Positions 1 to 9,470 of a stretch of 64,000 nucleotides of DNA are shown here, in pieces. The position numbers were made by a program, and so were the translations under genes. This DNA comes from Poriferisodalis sp965203655 (GTDB lineage: Bacteria > Actinomycetota > Acidimicrobiia > Acidimicrobiales > Poriferisodalaceae). The stretch spans positions 33,512-97,511 of the forward strand of contig NZ_CBDBDD010000001.1 of NCBI RefSeq assembly GCF_965203655.1, read 5' to 3'. The notes under the pieces are model-generated. The model was not told the origin of the DNA. It saw only the letters and a program-made list of their open reading frames with translations, and made no database searches. The stretch's first letter is position 1, and each line of letters opens with the position of its first letter.

Positions 1-1001
1 GTCTCCGGCGGGATGGTGATGTCGAGGTACGACACGCCCACCGAGCGGTACACCTCGATGCGTTCCTTCACGCGCTCGGGGTCGCCGGTGAGGCTGGCAC
101 GGTCGACGTAGTCGTCGGGCACTGCGGCGAACGCCTCGTCTCGCTTGCCGGTCAGGAACAGGTCCTGGATCTTCTCGGCCTCGTCCACGTAGCCGTAGCG
201 CTTGAACAGGTCGTTGTAGAAGTTCTTGTCACGAGCGCCCATGCCGCCGACATAGAAGCCCACGTTGTCGCGCACGCCCTTTCGGACCCCGTCGACCATC
301 GGGCCCGAGCCCATCGCCACGGTGCCGCCGGCCACGATCTGCAGGTCGGCCAGGTCGTCGGAGCGCTTGGCGCCGCCTGCCGCCAGTGCATCGCCCCACA
401 CGTCGTTGAACTTCTCGGGCAGGAAGTGGATGGGCTGCCACACCTCGGCGAGCTCGGCAGTCATCTCCACGTTGCGAGGGCCGATCGAAGCGACCGCAAT
501 CGGGATGTCCCGGCGGTGCGGTTTGGCCATGAGCTTGAGCGGCTTGCCCAGGCCCGTGCCGCCGTCGTAGGGCAGGCTGACGGCACTGCCCTCGTGAACC
601 ACCCGGTCGCCCGACCACACCTTGCGGCAGATCTCGATCACGTCGCGGGTCCGTCCCATCGGCTTGGAGAACGGCACGCCGTGCCAGCCCTCGATCACCT
701 GGGGTCCCGAAGTGCCCAGGCCCAGGATGAACCGTCCTTCGGACAGCGTGTCGATGGTCATCGCGGTCTGGGCGATGATGGCGGGGCTGCGGGAGTAGAT
801 GGGCAGGATGCCGGTCATGAGCTGGATGCGCTCGGTCTTGGCGGCCACATACGCCAGCGTCGACACCAAGTCGAAGCCGTAGATTTCGCCGCCCCAGATC
901 ATGTCGACGCCGGCGGCTTCGAGATCTGTCACATGCTGGGTGAGACGCTTGGGGTCGAGGCTCGCACCCGCTCCGATCGCCATGGATATCTTCATCGTCA
1001 T
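1..1001 (-). CDS. LLM class F420-dependent oxidoreductase, Rv3520c-like (3' end cut by window)
   Basis: The reading frame is open from the window edge to an ATG at 1001 and begins MTMKISMAIGAG. It has the luciferase-like TIM-barrel pattern: the segment TLSEGRFILGLGTSGPQV followed by EGWHGVPFSKP and, later, ASIGPRN. This closely resembles the mycobacterial Rv3520c type, which uses F420H2 rather than FMN (family knowledge). The C-terminal part visible here (residues about 300-333) ends near the helix that normally closes the barrel, so probably only a few residues are missing. A second in-frame ATG at 995 is possible. The gene is divergent from the acyl-CoA dehydrogenase, with an 87-base gap. 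The substrate is unknown; the lipid-oxidation neighbour suggests an acyl or hydroxy-lipid substrate, which is only inference. Confidence 0.85.
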   Translation of the reverse strand, partial: MTMKISMAIGAGASLDPKRLTQHVTDLEAAGVDMIWGGEIYGFDLVSTLAYVAAKTERIQLMTGILPIYSRSPAIIAQTAMTIDTLSEGRFILGLGTSGPQVIEGWHGVPFSKPMGRTRDVIEICRKVWSGDRVVHEGSAVSLPYDGGTGLGKPLKLMAKPHRRDIPIAVASIGPRNVEMTAELAEVWQPIHFLPEKFNDVWGDALAAGGAKRSDDLADLQIVAGGTVAMGSGPMVDGVRKGVRDNVGFYVGGMGARDKNFYNDLFKRYGYVDEAEKIQDLFLTGKRDEAFAAVPDDYVDRASLTGDPERVKERIEVYRSVGVSYLDITIPPE

Positions 1002-1088
1002 ACTCCGTCGTGCTCGCTGCTGCGTTCAGTCGGCGCGAATGCTAGGAGCAACGTCGCGTCGATGACGGGGCAAGCATCGGCACGAACC

Positions 1089-2297
1089 ATGTTGGGAGGA
1101 TCGGTGCACGACAACGACGAAGCCGCTGACGAAGTAGCCGATGAGATCATCGAGACGCTGAGGCGCTGGGTGGACGAGGTCGTGGTGCCGGGGTCGTCGG
1201 CCCTGGAGCTGGCTGACGAGTACCCGACCGAGATGGCCGAACAGATGGAGGAGTTCGGCCTGTTCGGCGCCACCATTCCCGAATCGCACGGCGGGCTCGA
1301 CCTCGACCACGTGACCTACGCCCGGGTGATCGAGGAGCTGTCGCGCGGCTGGATGTCGCTGGCGGGGATCGTCAACAGCCATCTCATCTGCGCCAAGCTC
1401 ATCTCCCGGTTCGGCACCGACGACCAGCGCGACCGATCGCTGCCACCCATGGCCACCGGCAAGCTTCGCGGCTGCTTCTCGCTGTCTGAGCCCGACAGCG
1501 GCTCGGACGCGGGAGCGCTGCGCTGCCGTGCGGTGCGCGACGGGGACGAGTTCGTCATCAACGGCACGAAGATGTGGGTCACCAACGGTGAGCGTGCTGG
1601 CATCGTGGCGCTGCTGGCTCGGGTGCCGGAAGGCGACCCCTCCGGCAGCTCGGGCATCACCTGCTTCCTGGTCGACAAGACGCCGGGCAAGCACTCAGGC
1701 GGCATCACCGTCAGCCGCAAGATCGACAAGATCGGCTACCGCGGACTCGAGACTGTCGAGATGTCCTACATCGACCACCGGGTGCCCGCAGACCGGGTGC
1801 TGGGCGGCGACGGTCTCGATGGAGATGGCGGCATCGGCAACGGCCTGCGCTGGGCGCTCGCTGCGCTGGAACTGGGGCGCATCAACGTGGCAGCGCGCGG
1901 TGTCGGCGTGGCTCAGGCTGCATATGACGCCGCGGTCGCGTACGCGAAGCAGCGCGAAGCCTTTGGCAAGCCGATCGCCAAGCACCAGGCGATCGCGTTC
2001 AAGATCGCCGAGATGGCCACCAAGCTGCACGCCGCCCGGCTGATGACTTATGACGCCGCCCGCAAGGCCGACGCTGGCGAACGGGTCGACCTGGCTGCGG
2101 GCATGGCCAAGCTGTTCGCCTCGGAGACGGCTGCGGAGCTGTCGCTGGACGCTATGCGCATCCACGGCGGCAACGGCTTCTCCACCGAGTACCCGGTGGA
2201 GCGCTACTACCGCGATGCCCCGCTCATGATCATCGGCGAGGGCACGAGCGAGATCCAGAAGCTGGTCATCAGCCGGGCGCTGCTCGCGGACGACTGA
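1089..2297 (+). CDS. acyl-CoA dehydrogenase
   Basis: A cytoplasmic FAD flavoenzyme that introduces the alpha-beta double bond into an acyl-CoA. From the ATG at 1089 it has about 402 codons, near the usual 380-400. Both family signatures are visible: FSLSEPDSGSD followed by the FVINGTKMWVTNG strand in the middle domain, and YYRDAPLMIIGEGTSEIQ near the C-terminus, whose glutamate is in the position of the catalytic base of short-chain types. The open frame extends far upstream as antisense to the neighbouring gene, so the start is uncertain: a GTG at 1104 lies just after GGGAGGA at 1094-1100 and may be the true start. The chain-length specificity cannot be read. It is followed after 51 bases by the FAD-linked oxidase, probably co-transcribed. 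Confidence 0.93.
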   Translation: MLGGSVHDNDEAADEVADEIIETLRRWVDEVVVPGSSALELADEYPTEMAEQMEEFGLFGATIPESHGGLDLDHVTYARVIEELSRGWMSLAGIVNSHLICAKLISRFGTDDQRDRSLPPMATGKLRGCFSLSEPDSGSDAGALRCRAVRDGDEFVINGTKMWVTNGERAGIVALLARVPEGDPSGSSGITCFLVDKTPGKHSGGITVSRKIDKIGYRGLETVEMSYIDHRVPADRVLGGDGLDGDGGIGNGLRWALAALELGRINVAARGVGVAQAAYDAAVAYAKQREAFGKPIAKHQAIAFKIAEMATKLHAARLMTYDAARKADAGERVDLAAGMAKLFASETAAELSLDAMRIHGGNGFSTEYPVERYYRDAPLMIIGEGTSEIQKLVISRALLADD

Positions 2298-2348
2298 GAC
2301 GACGGCGACGCGCCTAGGTTGACGGGCGCACAGCTGGAGGTACGAGTC

Positions 2349-3950
2349 ATGGCAGATCGCAAGTCGTTCTGGGCGTGGTGCTTGGAGTCCGAAGAGCCGA
2401 CCGACGCAGAACGGTCTGAGCTGGCCAAGAAGCTCTCGGCCCAGTACGGCACCGAGATCACCGCGAAGCCGGTGCCGTCGGTGAATGACGCCGACCTGCG
2501 TGCGCCCCGCATAGCTATTCCCGACTCGGTTGCCGGTTGGTGCTCGACCAGCACCTACGACCGGGCCCGCTACGCCTACGGTGCCCACTTCACCGAGCGG
2601 GTGCGGGCCTTCAACCTCGACTTCCCGAATCCGCCGGATGTGGTGGCGCACCCCCGCAGCGACACCGAGGTCGAGGCCACGCTCGACTGGTGCGATGCCA
2701 ACGGCTACATCGCGGTGCCCTATGGCGGCGGCTCGTCAGTGGTCTGGGGTTTGACTCCGCCTGAAGACCGCGGGCCAACCGTGGTGATCTCGCTGGACCA
2801 GCTCGATCAGGTGCTCGAGATCGACGACGTGTCTCGCGCGGCTCGCATCCAGGCCGGCGTATTCGGCCCGCACCTCGAGGACCAGCTGCGTCCCAGCGGG
2901 CACACGCTGCGCCACTTCCCGCAGTCGTTCCGCTTCTCCACGCTCGGCGGCTGGATCGCCACACGCTCGGGCGGCCACTACGCCACCAACCACACCCACA
3001 TCGACGACTTCGTCGAGTCGACCCGGATGATCACGCCGTCGGGCTGGTGGGAATCGCGCCGGCTGCCCGGCTCTGGTGCCGGGCCGAGCCCAGACCGCAT
3101 GGTGATCGGCTCGGAAGGCATCTACGGGATCATCACCGAGGCGTGGATGCGCATCCAGAAGCGCCCCACGTTCCGCGCCACGGCCGGCATCACGTTCCCG
3201 TCATGGGAAGCCGGCTACGACGCCGTGCGGCACCTGGTTCAGGCCAAGCTGTGGCCGGCCAACCTGCGCATCCTGGACCCGGCCGAGGCCGGGCGCGCGG
3301 CGGGGATGGACGGCGAGCACGCGCTGGTCATCGTGTCGTTCGAATCGGCCGAGCTGACCCAGCGTCACAACGTCGCTCAAGCGGTCGAGATCGCGCGTGA
3401 GTGCAACGGCTACGTGCCCGACGACGAGATTCACATCGACGACGGCACCGGAACGCCTACCGGCAGGGGCGGCGCGGTCGGCGCGTGGCGCAACGCGTTC
3501 ATCGGCGTGGGCAACGGCGTGGAGACCTCGCTGGGGCTGATCAACGACACCTTCGAGACCGCCATCACCTGGGACCGGTGGCCCGAATTCGACGCCGTCG
3601 TGCGCGAGAAGGTCGGCGCAGTGCTGGCCGAGGTCTTCGGCGACCACCACTCGCTGTCGTGCCGCTTCACCCACGTCTACACCGACGGCCCTGCGCCGTA
3701 CTACACGTGGTCGGGCATGGGCACCCCGGGTGGCGAGATCGAACAGTGGCAGATCGTCAAGGACGCCGCCAACGAGGCACTCGAGGCCGCCGGCGGCACG
3801 TGCACGCACCATCACGCGGTGGGCCGCATGCACCGTCCGAACGCTTACGACCGTCAGCGCCCCGAGCTCTTCGCCGAAGCGATCCGGGCTGCCAAGAAGC
3901 GGCTCGACCCAAACGGCATCCTCAACCCGGGCGTCCTCATCGACCCCTGA
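2349..3950 (+). CDS. FAD-linked oxidase, alkyldihydroxyacetonephosphate synthase-like
   Basis: Two-domain FAD enzyme of the vanillyl-alcohol-oxidase/AGPS family, 533 codons. The PCMH-type FAD domain (residues about 100-280) shows PYGGGSSVVWGL and the strand FRFSTLGGWIATRSGGHYA. The C-terminal cap has the triple-histidine motif CTHHHAVGRMHR near residue 495, which in AGPS is needed for exchange of acyl for alkyl on DHAP. Start ATG 2349 is chosen because GGAGG lies 9 bases upstream at about 2336; the frame is open 30 bases further. AGPS homologues in bacteria are also called FAD-binding oxidases of unknown substrate, so an ether-lipid role is an inference from the HHH motif. Downstream it meets the convergent lipoprotein gene with a one-base gap. 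Confidence 0.85.
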   Translation: MADRKSFWAWCLESEEPTDAERSELAKKLSAQYGTEITAKPVPSVNDADLRAPRIAIPDSVAGWCSTSTYDRARYAYGAHFTERVRAFNLDFPNPPDVVAHPRSDTEVEATLDWCDANGYIAVPYGGGSSVVWGLTPPEDRGPTVVISLDQLDQVLEIDDVSRAARIQAGVFGPHLEDQLRPSGHTLRHFPQSFRFSTLGGWIATRSGGHYATNHTHIDDFVESTRMITPSGWWESRRLPGSGAGPSPDRMVIGSEGIYGIITEAWMRIQKRPTFRATAGITFPSWEAGYDAVRHLVQAKLWPANLRILDPAEAGRAAGMDGEHALVIVSFESAELTQRHNVAQAVEIARECNGYVPDDEIHIDDGTGTPTGRGGAVGAWRNAFIGVGNGVETSLGLINDTFETAITWDRWPEFDAVVREKVGAVLAEVFGDHHSLSCRFTHVYTDGPAPYYTWSGMGTPGGEIEQWQIVKDAANEALEAAGGTCTHHHAVGRMHRPNAYDRQRPELFAEAIRAAKKRLDPNGILNPGVLIDP

Positions 3951-3951
3951 T

Positions 3952-5616
3952 TCAGCGGCAGCCGCCGCTGTCCGCATCCCAGACGCAGTCTGGCGTTCCG
4001 CCATTCACGTCGACGACACTCGAGGCAACCCAAGCGTGCGACAAAGCGTCGTACCGGCTGACGCCGGAGCCCTCGACCGGGAAGGCATCCGCATTGCCAT
4101 TCATGGCAAACGCGACGGCCTCGGGGAACATCGGGTGACGGATGTCGATCGCCCGCACAGCCAAGATGAAGTTCGTCCTGGTGAGTCCGCCGGGCAGTTC
4201 GGCAGCAATACGCAGCGCCTCCACGTACGGGTAGCCCAGCATGTAGCCGTTGCCGAACATCGAGATGGCGGGATCGAGGCCATTGGCTTCAAGGCTCTGG
4301 ATCACGAACTGAACGAACACATCGTGCTCAGCAAGCGCCGCGTCGGTGATGTCCTTGACTCCGCCTCCGACAACCAGCCAGCCATGCCCTGCATCGCCTG
4401 CAGGTGCGATCCAACTCGAAGGCGTAGCGCAGACAGACGGCGTGAACGCCGCAGCCAGCTCCTCCTTCAAGCCCGACTCTGCGACCTCCTCGATGGCCAG
4501 CAGGCACGCGTTGCCGGCAGTCATCGAGATGAACACATCCGGGCCGCTTGACGCCAGAGTTGCGATTTCCTCGGTGAGCGTCGATGCCGCCGGCGCATGA
4601 CGCGCAGAGACGAACTCACTCACAACGCCAGGATTGCTTTCCGCGTACTGGCGGAAACTCGACTCGTAGACCGGCCCGAATCCGTAATCCGCCGCCAATC
4701 CGGCAACGACGACGGGCAGCTCGTCAGCGAGGTTCTCCTTGATCCACCTTCCCCAGAGCACTGCTTCGGTCGCGTGCGACAGGATGCTGCCGGTGGTCCA
4801 TGGGTGAACCTGCGGATCGCCCCACGCAGGGTGACCGGTCCACACGAACGGCTGCGGGATGCACTGGTCATTGAGCGAGTCGTACACGGCCAGCGTGTTC
4901 GGCGAGCCCAGCGTGTGGATCGCGAAGACGTTGTCGTTCTGGAGCAGATCATTGACGTGCTCGATCGTCTTGGTTGCTTCGTTGGCATCGTCACGAGATT
5001 GCATGACGACACGAAGGCCCCTGACGCCACCCTGCGCGTTGACGTAGTCGAGATAGGTCATCCAACCTAAGCGTGCGCTGTCATACGACGCGAGCCGGCC
5101 CGTTTGCGGACCGATCTGGCCGATGCGAATCTCGGTGTCGGTGATTCCCTCGGTGTCCGACCAATCGGCCGGGCACTCGTTCAGGTCGATCTCGAAGCCT
5201 TCGGGGCCACGGAGGATGTTGTCGTCACCGATACCCCACTGGCCTGACTCGATGCGGTCTCGGATTCGCTCGACGACCCGCGCACGCCGGTCGGCAGCTT
5301 CTTCGAAGAGCGCCTCGATGGTGGGGACTTCAGGCTCCGCAATCTCCGCTTCCTCTTCGGCGGTCATATGCTCTTGTTCGGAGGCCTCCTCGATGTCCTG
5401 CTGATGTGGAGTGCCGGCCGATTCGGAGGGCTCCTCGTCGACTGTCTCGTCGACTGCCTCGTCGTCATCGGCTGTTTCCCGCGCCGCCACGGCGTCGGTG
5501 TCCTGCGTCGCTGCGACCTCATCAGGGTCATCGACACGGATGCATGCAGCCGCTGCGAGCGAGAGCGAGCAGAACAGCACGAGCAGACGCACACGCCGAC
5601 TCTTGAACAGTGTCAT
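3952..5616 (-). CDS. solute-binding lipoprotein, branched-chain amino-acid/urea type (Peripla_BP_6)
   Basis: Predicted lipid-anchored extracellular binding protein. It starts MTLFKSRRVRLL, with a signal segment ending in the lipobox SLAAAAC at about residues 16-22, then a long acidic, low-complexity linker to about residue 100 and a region with RARVVERIRDRI. The type-1 periplasmic-binding fold begins near DTEIRIGQIGPQTGRLASYD, followed by MTYLDYVNAQGGVRG, the usual entry strand-helix of LivJ-like proteins. The start at 5616 follows GAGG 8-10 bases upstream. It is longer than ordinary LivJ (about 380 aa) because of the linker. No permease or ATPase gene of the Liv type is next to it, so either the transporter is elsewhere or the protein has a sensing role. 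Confidence 0.82.
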   Translation of the reverse strand: MTLFKSRRVRLLVLFCSLSLAAAACIRVDDPDEVAATQDTDAVAARETADDDEAVDETVDEEPSESAGTPHQQDIEEASEQEHMTAEEEAEIAEPEVPTIEALFEEAADRRARVVERIRDRIESGQWGIGDDNILRGPEGFEIDLNECPADWSDTEGITDTEIRIGQIGPQTGRLASYDSARLGWMTYLDYVNAQGGVRGLRVVMQSRDDANEATKTIEHVNDLLQNDNVFAIHTLGSPNTLAVYDSLNDQCIPQPFVWTGHPAWGDPQVHPWTTGSILSHATEAVLWGRWIKENLADELPVVVAGLAADYGFGPVYESSFRQYAESNPGVVSEFVSARHAPAASTLTEEIATLASSGPDVFISMTAGNACLLAIEEVAESGLKEELAAAFTPSVCATPSSWIAPAGDAGHGWLVVGGGVKDITDAALAEHDVFVQFVIQSLEANGLDPAISMFGNGYMLGYPYVEALRIAAELPGGLTRTNFILAVRAIDIRHPMFPEAVAFAMNGNADAFPVEGSGVSRYDALSHAWVASSVVDVNGGTPDCVWDADSGGCR

Positions 5617-5660
5617 GGTTCCATCCTCGCCCGATTCGGCAGGCCCGTACCGCCACGGCA

Positions 5661-5666
5661 TAGCGT
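5661..5666 (+). promoter_or_regulatory. putative -10 box of a leaderless transcript
   Basis: TAGCGT ends 8 bases before the ATG at 5675 and there is no purine-rich Shine-Dalgarno between them. This fits the actinobacterial TANNNT consensus with transcription starting at or next to the start codon. Confidence 0.4.
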
Positions 5667-5674
5667 GTCGCCCC

Positions 5675-6592
5675 ATGGAATGGGGAGTCACTCTGCCGCA
5701 TCTGGGCCGCGTCGGTACTCGCGACGGGCTCATCACGTTCGCCTCCGAAGTCGACCGGCTCGGCTTTGCGTCGGGCTGGGCGTCCGATCATGTCTGCTGG
5801 CCCGCCGAACTGGTGTCGCAGTATCCCTACAGCGACGACGGCTCGTTCCCGGCGCCGCCCAAGACGGGATGGCTCGACCCGATTGGCACGCTGCTGTTCG
5901 TCGCGGCCGTCACCGACAATCTGCGCCTCGGGTTCAGCGTGCTGATCCTGCCGTACCGGCCGCCGGTCGAGACGGCCAAGCGCCTTGCGACCATCGACGT
6001 GCTGTCGGAGGGCCGGCTCATCCTGGGCGTGGGCGTGGGCTGGATGCGCGAGGAAGCCGAGGTGCTGGGCATGCCGTGGGACCGCCGCGGCAAGCGCTCA
6101 GACGAGCAGCTCGAGGTGTTCCGCACGCTGTTCACTGACGACGATCCCAGCTTCGACGGCGAGTTCTACTCGTTTCCCTCGGTCGGCTTCGAGCCCAAGC
6201 CGGTGCAGGACCCCGTGCCGGTGTGGGTGGGAGGCAACACGGCCGCCGCGTATCGACGGGTGGCGCGGCATGGGCACGGCTTCCATGCGGCCTTCGAGAC
6301 GGTTGAAGTCGTCGCAGCGGGGTGGCGCCAAGTCGGCGAGGCATGCGACGCCGCGGGGCGCGACCGCGACGAGATCACGCTGTCGCTGCGCTACTACCTC
6401 GATCCGGCATCGGCCATGAAGCCGGCGGTGTCAGTGGCCGGCAGCACCGAGGAGATGATCGACAGCGTCGGGCGGATCGCCGAGGCCGGCGTGACGCATC
6501 TGGTGCTCGACCCGGTGGCGCGGGGCGGCATCGAGGGTCGCCTCGACGCGCTGCGAGCCTTCATGGCTGACGTCGCGCCGCACTTCTCGTAA
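5675..6592 (+). CDS. LLM class F420-dependent oxidoreductase (TIGR03619-like)
   Basis: Luciferase-like TIM-barrel oxidoreductase of 305 codons. It begins MEWGVTLPHLGRVG and carries SEGRLILGVGVGWMREEAEVLGMPWDRRG, the core signature of the TIGR03619 group, followed by PVQDPVPVWVGGNT, the barrel strand that usually contacts the cofactor. This group is generally F420-dependent (family knowledge); the substrate is not predictable. The ATG at 5675 is preferred over upstream in-frame codons because the N-terminus aligns with the first barrel strand and a TANNNT box is placed for leaderless transcription. It is divergent from the binding lipoprotein with a 58-base gap and is followed after 55 bases by the ABC-F gene. 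Confidence 0.88.
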   Translation: MEWGVTLPHLGRVGTRDGLITFASEVDRLGFASGWASDHVCWPAELVSQYPYSDDGSFPAPPKTGWLDPIGTLLFVAAVTDNLRLGFSVLILPYRPPVETAKRLATIDVLSEGRLILGVGVGWMREEAEVLGMPWDRRGKRSDEQLEVFRTLFTDDDPSFDGEFYSFPSVGFEPKPVQDPVPVWVGGNTAAAYRRVARHGHGFHAAFETVEVVAAGWRQVGEACDAAGRDRDEITLSLRYYLDPASAMKPAVSVAGSTEEMIDSVGRIAEAGVTHLVLDPVARGGIEGRLDALRAFMADVAPHFS

Positions 6593-6647
6593 CGCTCGAG
6601 GTGAAATTCAGCCACTCGATCGGGCGGCCCTGCGGCAGACTCGCTGC

Positions 6648-8630
6648 GTGCTGTGGGGTTCCTCGCTGGGCAAGTCGTACCCGCCGCGGCGGCTGTTCGC
6701 CGACGTGGATGTGCAGCTCGCGCCCGGGCGGCGCATCGCCTTGGTGGGCGGCAACGGCATCGGCAAGACGACGCTGCTCGAGATCCTGGCCGGCATCAAG
6801 GAGCCCGATGAGGGCGAGGTCCATCGCCAGAGCGGGCTGACGATCGGCTACCTGCCCCAGGAACTCGACGACATCACCGAAGGGACGGTGCTGGACGCGA
6901 CCCTGGCGGGGTCCGGCGACATCACCGCGATGACGACGGAACTGAGATCGCTCGAGGCTCGGCTGGCCGAAGTCGACGCGGCAGATCACGACGAGGTGCT
7001 CGCCCGCTACGGCGAGCTGGAGGCGCGTTTCCGCCAGATCGGCGGGTACGGCTTCGAGGCGGAGGCTCACCGGGTGCTGGCCGGGCTGGGTTTCGCCCCC
7101 GACGACGCGCAGCGGCCGGTCGCGCAGCTGTCGGGCGGGTGGCGGATGCGGGTAGCGCTCGGGCAGCTCCTGCTGGCCAAGCCCGATGTGCTGCTGGCTG
7201 ACGAGCCCACCAACCACCTCGATGTCGACTCGGTGGCGTGGCTGGAGGATCAGCTCGCCACGTGGGAGGGCGGGCTGCTGTTCGTCAGCCACGACCGCGA
7301 CTTCATCGACGCGGTCGCCAATCGTGTCATCGAGATGGACGGCACGAGCGCGTACGAGCACGTCGGCGGTTTCGCGGAATTCGTTGCGGCTCGCGAGGAG
7401 CGGCTCGCGGCCGCCGAAGCCGCGGCGGCACAGCAGGCGCGCCGCCGGGCGCATACCGAGCGCTTCATCGAGCGCTTCCGTTACAAGGCCACCAAGGCCC
7501 GCCAGGTGCAGAGCCGCATCAAGGCACTGGCGAAGATCGAACCGGTCGAGGCGCCGAGCCGCAAGGAGCTGGCCGCACGCTTCGGCTTCGGCACGCCGCG
7601 GCGTTCGTCGCGGGTCGTCACCGAGCTGATCGACGCCACGCTGGGCTACGCCGACGGCGACGAGCCGGTGCTCGAAGGCGTGAACCTGGTCATCGAACGC
7701 GGCACGAAGGTGGGCGTGGTCGGTCCCAACGGCGCCGGCAAGACGACGCTGCTGCGGGTGCTGCAGGGCAATCTCGGTGTGCTCGGCGGCGAGCTTCACC
7801 GGGGTCGAAACGTCGACATGGCCACCTTCGAGCAGCATCTCACCGAGGTCATGGACCCGCGCCGAACGGTCGTGGAGGAATTCACGGCGTCGGTGGGCGA
7901 CCAGCCGGGACGAAATGTGCGCACGATGCTCGGCGGTTTCGGTTTTCCGGGCGACGCGGCAGACAGCAAGGTGGCCGACCTGTCGGGCGGCGAGCGCACA
8001 CGGCTGGCGCTCGGGATCACGATGGCCAACCCGGTCAATTTGCTGGTGCTCGATGAGCCCACCAATCATCTCGACCTGCCGAGCTGCGACCTGCTCGAGG
8101 ATGCGCTGTCGGTGTACCCGGGCACGGTGCTGCTGGTGACTCACGACCGTCACCTCATCCGCAGCGTGGCCGACTCGCTCATCGTGGTGCGCGACGGCAC
8201 CGCGACGCTGCACCAGGGCGTCGACGAAGAGCTGCTGCGTCCCCCGGGGCTGAGCACCAGACGGACTGCTGGTGGCAGCACCGGAGGGCGGATCACCGAG
8301 GGCCGGCCCGACAGCACCCCCGACACGCCGACATCCCGAGCTGCCGCTGCCGAGCGGCGCCGTGCGGGGGCCAGCAAGCGTCAAGCTGCGCACGACGCGA
8401 CTGCGGGCCTGCGCCGGGAACTCGCCGCAGCCGAGCGGGCCTGGGAGGCCGCTGAGCACCGCGTCGCGGAGCTGCAGGCGCTGCTGGGCGAGCCCGCCAC
8501 CTACGACGATCCCGAACGTGCCCGCCAGGTCGCCGAGAACTACGGAGCGGCCAAGTCCGAGGCGATGCGCCACATGTCCGAATGCGAATCCCTTCAACGA
8601 CGCATCGACCGCGCCGCAGCCAGCCTGTAG
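6648..8630 (+). CDS. ABC-F family ATP-binding protein, YheS/ABCF3-like
   Basis: Soluble tandem ATPase of 660 codons acting on ribosomes (family role: resolving stalled translation, or antibiotic target protection). The first nucleotide-binding domain has Walker A GGNGIGKTT (about residue 35), signature LSGGWRMRVALGQ and Walker B LLADEPTNHLD. The inter-domain linker contains RFRYKATKARQVQSRIKAL, typical of the YheS/ABCF3 type. The second domain has GPNGAGKTT, LSGGERTRLALG and LVLDEPTNHLD. A charged C-terminal extension from about residue 575 looks like a coiled coil. There are no membrane segments. The start is a GTG at 6648 (VLWGSSLGKSY). It ends 15 bases from the convergent metallophosphoesterase. 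The exact subfamily function is not resolvable by eye. Confidence 0.93.
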   Translation: MLWGSSLGKSYPPRRLFADVDVQLAPGRRIALVGGNGIGKTTLLEILAGIKEPDEGEVHRQSGLTIGYLPQELDDITEGTVLDATLAGSGDITAMTTELRSLEARLAEVDAADHDEVLARYGELEARFRQIGGYGFEAEAHRVLAGLGFAPDDAQRPVAQLSGGWRMRVALGQLLLAKPDVLLADEPTNHLDVDSVAWLEDQLATWEGGLLFVSHDRDFIDAVANRVIEMDGTSAYEHVGGFAEFVAAREERLAAAEAAAAQQARRRAHTERFIERFRYKATKARQVQSRIKALAKIEPVEAPSRKELAARFGFGTPRRSSRVVTELIDATLGYADGDEPVLEGVNLVIERGTKVGVVGPNGAGKTTLLRVLQGNLGVLGGELHRGRNVDMATFEQHLTEVMDPRRTVVEEFTASVGDQPGRNVRTMLGGFGFPGDAADSKVADLSGGERTRLALGITMANPVNLLVLDEPTNHLDLPSCDLLEDALSVYPGTVLLVTHDRHLIRSVADSLIVVRDGTATLHQGVDEELLRPPGLSTRRTAGGSTGGRITEGRPDSTPDTPTSRAAAAERRRAGASKRQAAHDATAGLRRELAAAERAWEAAEHRVAELQALLGEPATYDDPERARQVAENYGAAKSEAMRHMSECESLQRRIDRAAASL

Positions 8631-8645
8631 TCGACTCAGCGGCCG

Positions 8646-9470
8646 CTAAGCGCAGCCGTCGGACGGCGGCGCGACTGGCACATGATCGACCGTGACCGTG
8701 CCGGGGCTGCCGTCGGCATGCCGGGAGAACGTGACCAGGCAGGCCGTCCCGTTCGACGGGATACCCATGGGTGCCCCGGGGTACCACGCGACGACATCGC
8801 CGACCGAGACATCGGTTGTCACGTGCCAGTGTCCGAGGGCCACGTAGTCCGCTCCGGTGGCCTCGATCTCTTCGGCGGCGATCGGCGACGACCGGTGCGC
8901 GTCGTCGGCCGTCCGCTGGAAGTGCCCGTGCCCCGCGGCGATGAACCAGCCGTCATCGGGGCGGGCCGGCACGCCGGCGAGGGGCCGGTACTCGGAATGG
9001 TGTAGGTCCATCGCCCGGCCCCACAGCGTCAGGTCGTGCTCGCCGAAGTGCAGCGTCGCGCCCTCGGGATCGTCGAGGAAGATCACGCCGGCGCCGGTGA
9101 CTTCGAGCCGGTGCTCGTGGTCGGCATGGGTGCCCCACAGCGATTGCTCGTCGTGCACGTCGTGGTTGCCAGGGATGATGACGACCGACGCGTCGACGTC
9201 GCCGAGCAGCTCCATGGTGTGCGCGACATCGGTCCGCTTCAGCCGGGCGTGATCGAACAGATCTCCGGCGATCAGCAGCACGTCGGCCCGGTGGGCGACC
9301 GCCGTGTGCGCGAGGGCGTGTATGGGGCATTGACAGACGTCACGGTGCGGGCCGTGCGGTCCACGTACGTGTCCGATGTGAACATCGGACGTATGCAGGA
9401 CGCGCAGCGGCTGGGTTGCCGCAGGAAACCCCGATTCAGCTGGCCCCTCCACAGCGAGACAGCTTGCCAC
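8646..9470 (-). CDS. metallophosphoesterase, SbcD/Mre11-like
   Basis: Calcineurin-like phosphoesterase of up to 274 codons with all metal-binding motifs in order: TSDVHIGH (DxH), LLIAGDLFDH (GDxxD), IIPGNHDVHD (GNHD), AAGHGHF and LGHWHV (GHxH). The early part resembles Mre11/SbcD nucleases, but the capping domain is short and no SbcC-type ATPase gene is adjacent, so a plain phosphodiesterase or nuclease acting alone is as likely. The start is uncertain: GTG at 9470 or GTG at 9452; the conserved domain begins at LRVLHTSDVH, about residue 22. It is convergent with the ABC-F gene and divergent from surE. Confidence 0.85.
   Translation of the reverse strand: MASCLAVEGPAESGFPAATQPLRVLHTSDVHIGHVRGPHGPHRDVCQCPIHALAHTAVAHRADVLLIAGDLFDHARLKRTDVAHTMELLGDVDASVVIIPGNHDVHDEQSLWGTHADHEHRLEVTGAGVIFLDDPEGATLHFGEHDLTLWGRAMDLHHSEYRPLAGVPARPDDGWFIAAGHGHFQRTADDAHRSSPIAAEEIEATGADYVALGHWHVTTDVSVGDVVAWYPGAPMGIPSNGTACLVTFSRHADGSPGTVTVDHVPVAPPSDGCA

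Noticed and set aside
6561..8597. Minus-strand open frame of 678 codons opposite the ABC-F gene
   Set aside because: The plus strand carries both ABC-F ATPase domains with all motifs; the antisense translation has none.
8638..8647. AGCGGCCGCT palindrome at the ABC-F/metallophosphoesterase junction
   Set aside because: It has no loop and overlaps a stop codon; too short to call a terminator or operator in such GC-rich DNA.
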